NCBI GenBank assembly: GCA_973895155.1
Contig: OZ316894.1
Span: 10,602,001 to 10,666,000, forward strand
Source of the DNA: Marsupella aquatica
Taxonomy: Eukaryota > Marchantiophyta
Direction: 5' to 3'
DNA length: 64,000 nt
Shown here: in pieces, positions 1 to 12,211 of the stretch
How the letters are laid out: each line of letters starts with the position of its first letter
Position numbering within the stretch: the stretch's first letter is position 1
Notes under the pieces: generated by a model
What the model was told of the DNA's origin: nothing
Databases searched by the model: none
What the model saw: only the letters and a program-made list of their open reading frames with translations
Program-made: the position numbers and the translations under genes

Positions 1-36
1 AACTTCATCCACATATATCGACTTTTGCATACCTGC

Positions 37-345
37 TTGACTGAAGCTGCAGTGCCCACTCTGCTCTCCTGGGTCTTGTCATGCACAGGCTCGAGTTCAG
101 AAAGTTTGCACAAAACAATGATGTCTGCGAAGAAACTATCCAATGATAGTCTCCAATCTTCATCACTCATCCTTCCCCAACTTTTGCACACCTCCTCGAC
201 TGATTCTGAGTCTGGCACAGACTGCAGTAGAGCCTTCAATTCCCGAGTTGGAACTGTCTCCCTGGCAATCATCGTCAACAACGTCATGCATTTCAGATTG
301 CTCCAGAAACCCAGCAATGTCGACCGCTTGGCACCAAAAGCTGTT
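37..345 (-). CDS. Unidentified partial gene, one internal exon
   Basis: On the minus strand an uninterrupted reading frame of about 100 codons runs from near 345 down to 37. It has no ATG and looks like an internal exon. It ends at a good donor (CAG|GTATGC, exon end at 37) and is preceded by TTTTAACAG acceptors. The peptide is mixed polar/hydrophobic and looks helical. It includes the segments RETVPTRELKALLQSV and SWGRMSDEDWRLSL and a run SFFADIIVLCK. I do not recognise the family; a helical-repeat or scaffold protein is possible but is a guess. The remaining exons would lie left of the window or above 363. The acceptor region is duplicated (see the 17-bp repeat). Confidence 0.4.
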
Positions 346-376
346 AAAACTGGTGCCTGTTAAAACTGGTGCCTGT
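342..376. repeat. 17-bp tandem duplication at a splice acceptor
   Basis: The unit TGTTAAAACTGGTGCC occurs twice back to back on the plus strand. On the minus strand each copy supplies a TTTTAACAG acceptor, giving two candidate acceptors 17 bp apart in front of the unidentified exon. Use of the upstream one would shift the frame. Confidence 0.7.
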
Positions 377-797
377 ACATGGACGATTCAACATCTCAAC
401 ATCTCAAACTTTGCTCGATACGTTGAGATGTTGAACGGTCCAAGTCCAGGCCACAAGGGTGCTGAAATTACAACTCCACGGACAGGATATCATAACCATC
501 GTCCCACGTTAATCGGGCAGTGGATGACACGAAGATGACAGAAGCCGCTGCGGACGCATGGCACGAAGCAAGTAGTTTCGGACCTCGAGAATCGAATCGA
601 AGCCGTGGCATGTGGCCACGATGCACACACAGCAAGAGGAGCAGGAAGTCTAGGATCGAACGCTGAGTAGAGCATTTCCGGATCGATGCAGCCCGACCAC
701 GCTAACTACGTTGAGTAGAACTTAGCTTTAATACCTTGACAGTGGGGAGATAGATGGGTCGGGCCGCGGGCTGTGGACTCCAGGCTTCAGGCTCCAG
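364..797. other. Non-coding stretch
   Basis: No frame here has domain or splice support. The short open frames are not conserved-looking. Confidence 0.5.
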
Positions 798-1275
798 CTG
801 CCTCCTTCTCTGCCTGATCGTCGGGGTTTCGTGATTGATGGCCATGCAGGGAGGAGAGAAGTTCTCATGAGTCAGTTGCGTTGAAGTCAATAGCTAGCAC
901 GAGAAAAGAACTCACTGTCGCAGCAGTACTGCAGTCGCCTCATCTGCCTGATCTTCGGGACGTCGTGATTGACAGTCGTAGACAGTTCATGCAGTAGAGC
1001 GAATGATTGTGTCGGTGGGTTGAAGTCAATAGCACGAGAAATCAAAGAACTTCAGTCGCCTCTTCTGCCTGATCCTCGGGGTGTGGTGATTGACAAACCT
1101 GCAATAGAGGGATTGAGCTGGTCATTGGGGCTGAAATCATTAGCATGAAAAAGGGAGTCAGTAATTGAAGTCGCCTCTTCTGCCTGATCTTCCGGATGTC
1201 GTGACTGACATCACTCTCTTCAGTAGAGGGATTGAGTGAGTAGGGGGGTTGAAGTCAATAGCACGAGAAAAGAAT
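798..1275. repeat. Four diverged tandem units of 115-135 bp
   Basis: The core TCTGCCTGATC recurs near 809, 943, 1064 and 1179. Each copy is followed by a TCGTGATTGA-like block, a GCAGTAGAG block, then TTGAAGTCAATAGCACGAGA. The copies differ by substitutions and small indels, so the array is old. No coding potential is seen. Confidence 0.75.
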
Positions 1276-2600
1276 TCAGTATTATCAAGAGCTTTGGTGT
1301 AGTAGTTGATGGAAAGCAACGCAGGAACGTTGAAGGTAAGAGAGATGAGACTCTGAGAGGGAGGTGATGGCAGGAGTTAAAGACTAAATTCAATATGCTG
1401 TCATTGCTTACTTGGTAGCTTCCATGCTTCACTTAATGCCTTCCTTGTCGGTGTTCTTTGCGTTCCTTTCTTCACTCCCAGTCATAAAATATCTGTGTCC
1501 TTGATTTTTTCAGAGGCATTGATCTAATGGGTATGGGCTTTCTCCCATGCTCTCATAGGAGTTCAATTCTCGTAAAAGCAATCATTAAGGTCAATTATCG
1601 TAAATGGAATCATTAAGGTAATACAGAGAGGGCCAACCTGAGTCCATGTCTTATTTGCGAAACACAAGTTGGCACCTATAGATTTTATGACCGACAGAAA
1701 TTGACGTACCGGGTATGGCTCCGTTTGCAAATGAAAAACAAAATTAGAGAATCAATGTGGAATCAGATAACAGGGTCCGGCAAAAATCTTGATGAAGCAG
1801 GTTGGTTCGACGCTGCACCTGCACCATAGCGATCCCAATTAACCCGCCATAGCTGTGGTGAAGGTTCTCTGCTGTATACGTCCGATTCCACTTGCTCCTG
1901 TACGTGCACAACGTCAGGAAGCCACAAATCCACGTCTACACTCTCATCATCGTGTGGACAATTATTGTTGAATAATTATCTTGCGAAAATTTTAATGGTA
2001 TTTCGATTGCAGTCATTGGCAGAATTTTCCCAAACTGAGTATGACAAAGGAGGGAGTTGTGAGTTGTGGGTGTGGCGATCCTGCATTGCTTTTCATTGGA
2101 AAATGATATCGTCTTGGGCATCTTCATCCGGAGAGTCCTATCCACAAACTAAGTCAACTCTTGCCCTGTCAATTGCGGAATAGTCAGGGATGTAGGCCCA
2201 TAGCATGGAAGAGCCTCAATTGCAGAGTCTGTAAAATCATCAATCTCAGAAGTTTTTATTTCTTTGAACTCTGGACTAAGTGCTAAAAGTCTTACTGTAG
2301 GCTTTCGGTTGTTCCCTGTTTAGCCTTTCCTTCTAAATTTTGTGTTGAATGGTAAATGTTGTCGATAAAGGACGCACCTATCTTTGTCCGAAATTTCTCC
2401 AGACCGCAATTCATGGATTAAGTCCTAAAAGTGCTGTAGTAGGTCGATAAAGGAATTTCTTTTTTACTGAAGATTGTCCCGGCAGATTATTTGTAGACTA
2501 AAAAGAATCTGTCTCTTCATTTGTGCTACCAGGAAAGAAAACGTTTTTAAGTGATGTTGTGATCCTCCCTCCCCCGGGAACAGTCACTGGTGACCTCCCG
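1276..2600. other. Non-coding, AT-rich
   Basis: No gene, RNA or element recognised. The open frames near 1.9-2.2 kb are short and lack motifs. Confidence 0.5.
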
Positions 2601-2764
2601 CCCGCTGTCGTCCTTAATATAAATTTATTTTTGCAAGACGAACGAAAACCTTTAAGGTGTCCCTTCAGAAAATTTGGTTTCTAAAAAGGCAGCAGAAAAC
2701 GTTTAAGGTGTCCCCCATTTGCCGTTGTGTTACTCAGACAGAAAACGTTCTAGACGTCCCTGGA

Positions 2765-3185
2765 GAAAATTGTCCATCCCATGCTGTACATCAAAACCAT
2801 TACTGGGAGAAAACCCACAAACCTACACAATCAGTCCGGCGCTTTTTCAAATTTGTTTGCCTTATTTGGAGCTGGTCAAAATTAGCTTCAAAGGAAAGCT
2901 ACAGGCCCAAATCTCCACGTTGGATATCTGACAAGCTCTGAAGTTTACACGCTACAGATACTCACAGTATCCACGAGAAAAGTCTCCATCCCATCCCGTC
3001 CATAAAACCATCACAGGGAGAAAACACAGAAACCTAAACGGTCCGGAACTTTCCCGTAGTGTTGGGCGTTTATTGTGGAGGTGGTCAAAACTAGCTTCAA
3101 AGGCAAGCTACGGGCCCAATCTGTATTTTGGACATCTTAGAAGCTCTCAAAGGTATGTACAGTACCTGGTATCCACGGGGGCATG
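2765..3185. repeat. Tandem duplication, about 210-bp unit
   Basis: Two diverged copies share CATCCCATSCTGTCCAT-like, GGGAGAAAACMCA and GGTCAAAAYTAGCTTCAAAGG blocks spaced about 210 bp apart (near 2873 and 3083). Both end near a GTATCCACG motif. Confidence 0.7.
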
Positions 3186-3354
3186 TCCTCAGGGAATAGC
3201 TGCAAGGAAGAGTCAATCTCCCCACCACGAAGTCAGCCCGCTGCAACTCTCTATTTTCAACTAGGCCCCTATGGTGGGATTTTTCCCCCTATCCTGTTGA
3301 GGAGTATCTACATCAATCTATGACTATTCCAATGTTCTCAATTAAATAATCGCC

Positions 3355-3500
3355 ACCTACACGCAAGAGGGGTGTAACACGAATCCGCACAATTGGTTCC
3401 CAACTCACAACTGGCCACCTACACTGCAAGCGTAACACGAATCCACACAATTCAATGTTCCCAATTCACAAATGGAGCTGGACTGCAAGAATAACGCCAA
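3355..3500. repeat. Short tandem repeats, about 60-bp unit
   Basis: GCCACCTACAC..GCAAG..GTAACACGAATCC.CACAATT recurs two to three times with decay. Confidence 0.6.
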
Positions 3501-3734
3501 TCGACACAAGTTTTTGTGGAATAGAACGAGCAGAGAGCAAGTCTTGCAGTTCAAGAATCCAAATATATATTTGTGCAACTGCCCATTGAATTTCCAAAAG
3601 CTCAATGCTCGCACCTGCAAACTTACCAGAGATCTCAGTCACATGGAATCCCTGTGGTGACTTGTTTCTTGATGTGAACGAGTGAACCTCCATATACTCT
3701 GGCTATACAGCGCAATAACAGATAGCCGTCAGTC

Positions 3735-3985
3735 CATGTCTAAACCCTCAATCAGTCATATCGTGGGGTAGTCGAGCCCGCAGAGAGAGAAGAGGCATGC
3801 CTAGCTTTTCAACACAATCATCTTGCACGTACAATGCTAATGTAGCCATGACGTTTCTGTTAAAGCACAAGTTCTCAGCTCGATATGATTTCCCGAAATG
3901 GTCGCCCTTGTATGTGTCACTCAGAAACCCATCACACTCCTTGAAATCCGATGGCCAGACTGACTGGTCGGGTCCTGGTAGTGTT
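3735..3985 (-). CDS. Unidentified exon-like open frame
   Basis: On the minus strand a frame without ATG stays open for about 80 codons, from a possible CTACCAG acceptor near 3977 to a TGA near 3752. Visible segments include WPSDFKECDGFLSDTYKGDH and NRNVMATLALYVQDDCVEKL. The composition looks protein-like rather than random, but I recognise no family. Its upstream edge lies in the tandem duplication at 3.95-4.08 kb, so this may be a relic. Confidence 0.25.
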
Positions 3986-4212
3986 ACGACGGCTTGACAA
4001 TCTCACTTGTGCTCAACAGACTGACTGGTCGGCTCCTGGTAGTGTCACGACTGCTTGACAATCTCATTTGTGCCCAACAGCACTTCTCCTCAACAATAAC
4101 AATACTATGAAATGCATGGGCTAGTTGTTACATGAAACTAAGCACTTCTCCTCAACAATAACAATACTATGCAAAATGCATGGGCATTGGGCTAGCTGTT
4201 ACATGAAACTAA
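3950..4212. repeat. Two adjacent duplicated blocks of about 62-64 bp
   Basis: GACTGACTGGTCGG.TCCTGGTAGTGT.ACGAC.GCTTGACAATCTCA is present twice. It is followed by two copies of GCACTTCTCCTCAACAATAACAATACTATG.. ending ACATGAAACTAA. Independent local tandem duplications lie side by side. Confidence 0.8.
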
Positions 4213-5017
4213 TGTAGCTCAAGGTCAGCCTGGGGACGGTCTATGGTGACTGGCAGGTTGAGGGCCTCGCTTATTAGGTGTATGCTCTAGGAGTGTCAAT
4301 TTACCAAAATCCTTAGATACACTAGCACAAACTCCACTCCAAGGTTGTCCATTGAACAACTCCCTGCCCTGTATATATACCCTGCATAAAATAGCACAAA
4401 CCTATGCAGTTGACGTTGGTACACACTTGCATTAAAAGCCTTGAGCAAAAGCCAATCTACATTGTCATGGGTATCCTGATCAAATCACTACCACTCAAGT
4501 CAGTTAGCACCTTTATAATGTCAATACCAAACTTTAACTGAATTGTAAAGTAGATCGAATCACAACCATTCAAGTCACTTAACACCTCCTCAAATCGTTA
4601 CTGAACTGAATTGTATGACTAGATGATGGTATCTCTTTATGAATACATGTTCATAGGCATCGTTTACATGTTACAGCTTGAAGTATAACCTCGTTCAACG
4701 GGGAGGGACATATTTCGGGTCATCAAAAGATAGAGCGCCATATCAGCGATGTGATACACTCTCAGAGATGTTTTCAGACCTCGATTGCCCCTTATTAATC
4801 GGTGCCATTTCTCAACTGAAGTATGGTACTAAACCCTTGTACACCAACAAGAACTTCTAACTACTCATTTGGAATACTCCTTCAACTAGTGAGAAGACGA
4901 TCATAAAGAATTTAGACGCTTTCCTCGTCCAGCTTACTAGTACGAGAATTGGTCTAATTATCCACGTAACAAGTCCCTAATAATCCGCGGCTTGTTTCAA
5001 AATTCAATCAACCCTGG
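4213..5017. other. Non-coding with one weak tandem repeat
   Basis: Near 4485-4620 the blocks GATC.AATCAC.ACC.TTCAAGTCA and AACTGAATTGTA occur twice about 75 bp apart. No gene is supported. Confidence 0.5.
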
Positions 5018-5280
5018 TGTTACAAGTTTAGGCCCAGATCTTGACCTTGTACTGTACTCATAGACACACTCGATATCAGCATATCATCACATCACGGCAG
5101 CAACCGCATTTGTGATCTGAAAACGCAATCATACTATCATACAGATCAATCTTCGCCCGATCAGCAAGGATGAAGTCCATGTGGCCGTCGTCCTCATCAA
5201 CAATAACCAAAAGCTCGCTTGGTATCTCTGCCACCGTCTGAACTGCATCTATTGCATCCGCCAAGGGATCCTTACCACCT
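5018..5280 (-). pseudogene. Broken extra copy of the lipase last exon
   Basis: This segment repeats the last part of the lipase terminal exon plus its 3' flank, which lie at about 5281-5575. It still encodes ADAIDAVQTVAE, the acid-block Asp context (KDPLAD for NDALAD) and the histidine motif DGHMDFILADRAKIDLYDSM. A one-base change after MIAF shifts the frame, so the SQTAGA tail is lost. There is no upstream oxyanion or GHSQ exon. It is a tandem duplication of about 265 bp that took only the 3' end of the gene, and it could not make an active enzyme alone. Confidence 0.85.
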
Positions 5281-5378
5281 TAGTGTTGCGATTTTAGGCC
5301 CAAGATCTTGACCTTGTACTGTACAAGCTCATATATACACTCGATATCATCATATCATCACATCACGGCATCATATCA

Positions 5379-8300
5379 TCACATCACGGCAGCACCCGCA
5401 GTTTGTGACCTGAAAAAGGCAATCATACTATCATACAGATCAATCTTCGCCCGATCAGCAAGGATGAAGTCCATGTGGCCGTAGTCCTCAACAACAATAA
5501 CCAAAGGCTCGGTTGGTAGCTCTGCCACCGTCTGAACTGCATCTATTGCATCCGCCAAGGCATCGTTACCACCATAACCCATCCACAATGGAAGTGATTT
5601 TGGTATGTCAGCAAGGTCATACGCAGGTGGAGAAAACCTGAAATAATTCCGCAAGTTACCCAGAAGCCCATAGTCGTACATGCAGTACGTTCCATCCCGG
5701 ATCACTGGCATCAAAGCCACATCAATCTTATGAGATGGCAGCAGCTCACGTCATTTTACAGTTGATTTCACAGAAGTATTAATAGACACTGTCAATTCAA
5801 GAACATGAGGCTCCGACCACAAAAACTGCATTGTATCATTCAATAAGAGCAGTTGAGGGAAAAAGACAATACTTTGAGCAAGATGGGCTAAATTCTTCAC
5901 AGAGGTCGAATGTGGCTCGTATTCCAAATAATATGGGATCCGCGAAGTGTTGAAGCAACAATTAGGACCTGTGGGACAACGAGAAGTGGTCAAGTCAGCG
6001 GGCATCAATTCCGATATTGCAACAGTAGACAAGTTCACATTCATAGATACAATAAATACTAATCACTACAATTGTGTCTCAACGTAACAGAGTAAACTGC
6101 TGAATCATGCATACCAGTGATGGCAGCCAACAAGTTGTCGCAGTTCACACGTTTTGAAGCACATACCCAGTCCAAAAATTCAACCCCAACCTCACTGGAA
6201 AGGCACAAGCATACAGTAATCTGTCAGAGATAGTAAAATTCTGACACGATTGCAACTTGATTTCCATATTTAGCTTCCAATAAATGACAAATGTAGTAGA
6301 AACCCAATGAACAAGCATATCACAACTCACAAACACAAAAGTCATTGCGATAATTCGGGCAACCTGTGGCAAAGAAATCAAAACTGCTTCAAGTGTCTAC
6401 CAACTAGCATCTTTGCCTTCGGGGTCATGCAAGAAAAAAAATTGGAATGTAAAACTTCCGTCGACTACATTCTCCGCCCGACCTTTGACAATCTTCTCCC
6501 TCCAGAATCTGTTCTTGGAAGCCAAACTAGGTAGACATTCTTTCAAGGTGACAGGAGTGCTCCCAAATCCTCCCAGAAACCCTGGTTAATCCACATGCAC
6601 ACTAATGCTTACCTGCGAAGATTGAACTCATGCAATCCTACGGTCTTTACTAGCTGCAAATAGATACCCACATTGATTCCCCATCAGCGCTCTTTTCCAA
6701 AACTTAATTCATACACTTAATTGAACTACTGACTCAATGGCTCAAAAGAGATTTCTAAAATACAAAACATAAAGGCGATCACAACTTTACTACCACAGCC
6801 GGCCATTTTAGATTCAAAGTCAAACCCATAATGGAAGAGAATCAACATACAAAAACAAAATCTAACATGACGAAAAAATAAAAGCCAATATGAATACAGA
6901 CCCTTTCGATGTAAGAGTGCGCTGCAGTGTTAACAAAGGCAGATGTGATGTGCTTTAAGTATGTGATTGGACTTAGCAACGCCGCAGCAGCCACAAAATT
7001 TCCAACAGTCTTCTGAGTAAAGGCTGCCAGTCCAATGATTGTGCCCTGAAGATTCCAAACCTTAGAACGAGAGATTACAAATGGATAGTATTCTCTTCAA
7101 GAAAGTCAAGAGCAGAAAAGAATCCGCCACACCTAAGATCGTACCCGTTTTACACATTACCTGAGAATGACCAACATAAAAAACTTTGACACCCGTTGTA
7201 CTGTACACAAACTGTAGAAAAGCTGGGATATCATATGCCGCCAATTCATCCCAGCTCCAGTCCCATGATTCCTGCTTCAATGTAAAAGTCCAGGCATGAG
7301 GACTACGTAAAGAGTGCCTGTCCCTCACATTTCCTAACCCAAACTTCTCTAATTAAGAAATCCTTCAGAAAAAAGGGAGACTCAGCTGCAACTGTTCTAG
7401 TTGCGGCTACCAACAATGACGCAAGACAACCCACCACAACCGAATTTCTTAAGAAACAAAATCAAGGTCGCCGAAAATACACCTTGTCTTTCTCTGAATA
7501 AGATATATGTCCGTGACTCCACTTTGTACAACGGCTGCTACCAATCCAGACATCAAAGCCTTCATCTGCAAGAATGTATGCCAAAGATTGATCTCGAGAA
7601 TTCAACAGCCAAGTGTCACCACCCTGTATGACAAGAGCAAGCGATTCAGTTCAGCTGGAAAAGGATTGCTTAGAGTTTGGTGACTTGATGATGGTGACAC
7701 AGAAGCGATAAGGTGATGATTTGCTTCACAACAGCCTTTCCAACTCTCTGGCATTTATTGAACTCTGCTCATGACATCGACGGTCAACCGAGAAAGTTGA
7801 CTACGTTTTACCCTTTCCGTCAGCACATGATACTGATTGGCCAAAATCAAACGATAGTTTGCATTAAGAAATTATCGTAAGTGAGAGAATCCTGGACCTG
7901 GAGCAGCCCATGCTGAAGAAAAACAGGTTGTTTGGGAAAAACATTTTCTTCCTTTTCGTAGCCACTTGGGATTCGATGTAACCCCAACAGGAAACCATCT
8001 TCTGTAGTCACCTGCAAGATGTTGAGCAATTCACGGCGAATTCAAAACTGATCTTCAGCTCTCCTCGTTCGCAGATTTTGAGAGTAGTTATTCAATAATT
8101 TTGAGGAACTACACGTTAAGACCTTGACACGATGCTGCGGGTCTCCCCCAGAATGATCCAAAAGGTTTACCGTAAAAACACTCTCACAACTCGATCACTT
8201 TCAACGATTATCTACACACAGAGATGGCAAACTTTTGTCATATTTTGACACAAGCGATTTTCAAGACCTCAGATAGACACTGCGCCAAGATTTCCGATTG

Positions 8301-9613
8301 TCTGCGCACCAGGGAAAGAACCTGCCAACGCAGGTAATGCGATCCATTACAACTAGCTAGAGATGACAAGCTTGATGTCTAGGGATGCGTTACACATGTT
8401 AAGTACCGATGGCAAAAGAGGAGCCTTTCAAGGTCCTTAGATTCACTAGTTAACTTATGGTACACTACGTATGAAATCTGTGTGGCAAATGGCATATGAA
8501 AAGTCACCAGACCATTCACAGTTGGACTTACATAGTTCACATGGCAGTGAGAACTATTCAGTCCGATAACTGAATAAGTTACTTCCTGGCAGGGATGTTG
8601 TACATGTATAAGCCCTGATCCACGCCTCTGGGATCTTGGTCTGGGTACACTTCATCGTTTTATGTTTTCATTAATGAATGTCAATGAATCTTAGGATCTT
8701 CACCTTCACAGAGGAAGAATTCTCTAAGAAATCTTTTCATCCGATTGAAGCTCTTAATCTGCAAATTCAGTCCTTGGGCCGGAGAATTTCTCCTCATGCT
8801 CGAGAAACAATTGGAGTTTTTGTTCCAAAAGTCACAAAGCGTCCATTCTCAGATGTTGCACTCATCTGAAAGAGTGGACGGCCAAATTCAGAATCAGATC
8901 ATACGAAGATCAATGTCTAGATGGTTGTCTAGAAGCAAGATTAGGTTCAGCAGCTTGCTTGTCTGTAATGAATCTTTAAATTCTCTCACGCATAGCAGTT
9001 TCTGAAAGAAATACATTCCTCCTCAATATTGCGGTCAAAACGTCTCTCTCCATTGTCTCATTGTCAAACATGGTGACAAGAAGCTGTAGTGCCCGAGAAT
9101 TTGATAGCCTCCCTTCTAATTAACAAAATGGCTGCACTCGTTCTGGGTTGGTCGTACTATCCATTAGGGCAGTCGAGGACGTCCTTACCGCTTCCCTGAG
9201 TTCCTCTTAATTCGAATCAATTTCAAATTGATCCTAATTGATGTTATTCAGTGCATTTGTAGCCAGAGGAGCCCAGTCCTTCGAGTCCATGACACACGGG
9301 CCCAAGCTAATTTGCAAAGCAAAAGACATTGAATCATGACCAGAATGGTCAGTCAATTAACGGACACGACACGCTAGAGAACACTGTCCCAGGCTACACC
9401 GGCAAATTGGGATAATTGGTCCCAAGGAATTCAACAACTGACCGTGTAGCTCTCACAAGGGTATCCATCATTGCGCACGATTTCCTCGCATAGATCTGGT
9501 CCTGTCTCGCTGTGCTGGGCATGAGAGCACAAGCAGGGCTCGAGCCTGCCACACAGAAGCAGCAGCAACAGCAGGAGCGGCCCAAACCCCGACCACGACG
9601 CGATCCTCGCCAT
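5379..9613 (-). CDS. Acid lipase / triacylglycerol lipase-like, nine exons
   Basis: Predicted secreted or vacuolar lipase of the gastric/lysosomal acid lipase family (Abhydro_lipase), hydrolysing fatty-acyl esters. Exons on the minus strand, high to low: 9613-9443, 8011-7898, 7623-7483, 7271-7161, 7045-6902, 6653-6613, 6194-6115, 5968-5873, 5704-5379. All junctions are GT-AG and every phase agrees, giving 407 residues and a TGA stop. The N-terminus (MARIASW, Leu-rich run) looks like a signal peptide. TTEDGF and QPVFLQHG mark the N-terminal lipase block, followed by DTWLLN and FDVWIGSSR. The nucleophile elbow is GHSQ|G, Ser178, split by an intron. Asp347 (GGNDAL) and His376 (DYGHMDF) complete the triad. 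An upstream in-frame ATG at 9691 would add 26 residues; the internal ATG gives the better signal peptide. The CRGT-type motif reads SSRCT. No frameshift or stop was found, so it looks functional. Confidence 0.92.
8012..9442 (-). other. First intron of the lipase gene
   Basis: This 1.4-kb interval lies between the signal-peptide exon and the VTTEDGF exon. The open frames near 8.68-9.0 kb on the plus strand show no family motif. No element is seen. Confidence 0.6.
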
Positions 9614-9691
9614 CTCTGCTGCCTCCAGCACTACTACTAAACGCCTGAGGAGGGAAAGGAGCATCCAGACTTTGCGTTGATTTGTCCCCAA

Positions 9692-12193
9692 CTCATCGCA
9701 GCAGACAATAGACGCGAAGGGAAGAGGAGAACTCCATCATCATCCAGTTTCATTGCTCTGTTTTTCAGAGCAACCAAAGGAAAGAAGCCCGCAGAGACAC
9801 ACAATCAGCGAGTGTAGTCAATTGGAATTGGAAGAGAAAACAGAGGAGGCCCTTTGCAATTGGAAGAGAAAACAGAGGAGGCCTCTGTTCGTTTCCATTT
9901 AGTCAACACTAGCCTGATTACACACTCAAGGACATAAACAGAGATGAAGGCAAACAAAATCTTGTAAAACACCTTTGCCTCGATCCCTTTTTTTTTTCAC
10001 CTTCACTTAGATTTTGTTTTTATGGAGAGTCACTCTTTTTTTGACATAATGTAGTGTCAATGTTAGTTTTTTTAATCTTTGCTCCCATTCCTTTTTTTGG
10101 GTCCACTATGTGATCCTGAAGAATTTGGCCCTAAAGCACTTGCAAAACTTGTTGGGAAAAAGCAGATCTTGGTATTTGTGTCCCTGCTACATGTGATGTG
10201 CGCCCTTCTCTTGGAGTCACTTTTTGTCGTGGCATATTTTTCTACACTAGAAATTCAAAGGTTGGGATCTCAAGGGCTGGAAAGTTTCCCGCTGTTGCCC
10301 TTGGAAATCCACAATGATTGCCGTTGGGCCTGCCTCAGGAGGGGGTTTCTGGCGTTTCTGGCAATACACTCTTGCTCTATCACATGATGGCACAAGTAAA
10401 CGTGAAGGCTGTAAAACAAAGGGCTGCGTATACGCAAGTTGGACCTCAACCTCCTCGCCAACCTTGAAGATCACCACTTGGTCACCTTTTTCTCTCAGCA
10501 GGCTTGCCAAGTTGGAAAATTTACACTTGATTGGTATCCTTGAATCACCTTTTCGCCACAGCGAGTGGGTAACTTTGCATGCGGTTGACCTTGCCAAGTC
10601 ACTTTTTCACTCAGCGGCCTCATCGAGTGAGTTTTTGTAGGGAAATTTTGATTTGGCTAACTGTTGAACCCTGTTGATTCATCCGGGCGGCCTTGCTGAG
10701 TAGAAAGGTTCCACACGCAAATAACTGATGAGAGCAACTAATACCTGAACGCAACCCCATCAGTCACCAGTCACCAGTATCAGAATTGAGAGCACATGTT
10801 TATTATTAAAGAGCTTTGCATTCATAACACGTCTCAGCTTCAGCTCATATGGGCACCACATGCACTACCTAAAGAGTTTATGACACTGGAGGCGGGCTAC
10901 AACTTAGACATCTCCTAAGGTTACTGGATTTTCTTTTGCACACAAAAAAATGATTTCTGGCCACTAGACAGTAATCTGGGACTTCCTGTTGGATCCAATA
11001 GGAAGTCCAAATGCCATAGTGGTTCCCAAGTTCCATTTGCATAACAACAAACCTACTGCCTATAAACCCAATTGTGTTCCACTGAACCGGTGAACATGAC
11101 ATTGTGGGCCTTTGATACTGGGTTTGGCCAACGTGGCATTCCAGTAACATTGCAAAACTTATTCTACACAATCATAAAAAAATGGGAACATGGTAAAGTC
11201 TCTCCCAAGTGCCTTACCCTACAGAAACTAACCCTAACATCCTACCTTGGCAGCACATTCACCATGGAGTGAACTCAAAGAGTGAATGGCCAGCACATAC
11301 CAGTCCTTTGTGCACATTGATTTACAGGATCATGGTTGAAATTGAAGGTTGTTAAAAGCATTAGTTTCTAAAAAGCTGCTCAAAACTCTAAAGAGAGACA
11401 GAACAGAACTATGTGGGAGCTAACCGGGAAGCTTTTCAGTGACTGGAAGACAAACTCTAACTGAAAAGTGCAATTATGTGTTGACAAATTGCTGAATGCT
11501 ACACAAGAACTCAACCTTGTATCTTGGAATCAGCTGTCCCCACTTTTAGTGGAGGATCATCTGCCTGGAAATCATACATAAGACTTGGATCAAACACTAT
11601 GGAGCATGAACTCTTCAAGATTCTATAACATCCACAATATAGCAATTTTTGGACGGAAGAAGCCAGAGGAGTCCTAGCCCTTAGGGTGAAATGGCAATTG
11701 CACCTGACAGAGTCCTTCAAACCCAGGTGAAGATTTTGATATCTAGGCTCAAAAGATGGTGTTTAATTAATTATGTTGTAGTACCATTAGGTGGACCCAC
11801 AATACACTCTACATTAAGGCAGACTACTTCAAGCTTAGCGCATAGGAAAGATCAAGGAGAAGCATGCTTAGTTATCTAACTGGACCATCTGTGTAATTAC
11901 AAAACAAAAGACTACATTCATTTTGGACATGCAATCAACAAGTTGACTTTGTCATGTTGAGTCCATGGGTTTCATTGCATAAGAGATTAATAGTGAGCTT
12001 GGTCACATTGGCGTGAATTGTATTTCTTGGTGGGATCCGTGTATACTAATTTCCAGACTTGGGATGCATCTAAAGATTTTATTTGTTCATTTCTGCAGCT
12101 TTAGCAGAGTAGGATTTCTTAAAACTGTTCAAATGAGGTAAAAAAAATGGCATTGATGGTGGAGTCTGACTTGAGCTTTAACTCGCATTGCAG
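9692..12193. other. Intergenic region between lipase and IFT57
   Basis: The two genes diverge, so this holds both promoters and any 5' untranslated exons. I see no clear TATA box. A 20-bp direct duplication (TTTGCAATTGGAAGAGAAAACAGAGGAGGCC-type) lies at about 9826-9885. A diverged dispersed repeat lies at 10.25-10.80 kb. Confidence 0.5.
10250..10800. repeat. Dispersed repeat, copy A
   Basis: This shares several blocks in the same order with 15.05-15.32 kb: GGCTTGCCAAGTTGGAAA, a GGTAACTT/GGTAACCTT block, GCTGAGTAG.AAG.TT.C, then ACTGAT.AGA..AACTAA.ACCTGA. Order and spacing are similar, so these are two old copies of one sequence of about 300-500 bp. No coding frame is shared. Confidence 0.6.
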
Positions 12194-12211
12194 TTAAAAG
12201 CAACTGTTTTG

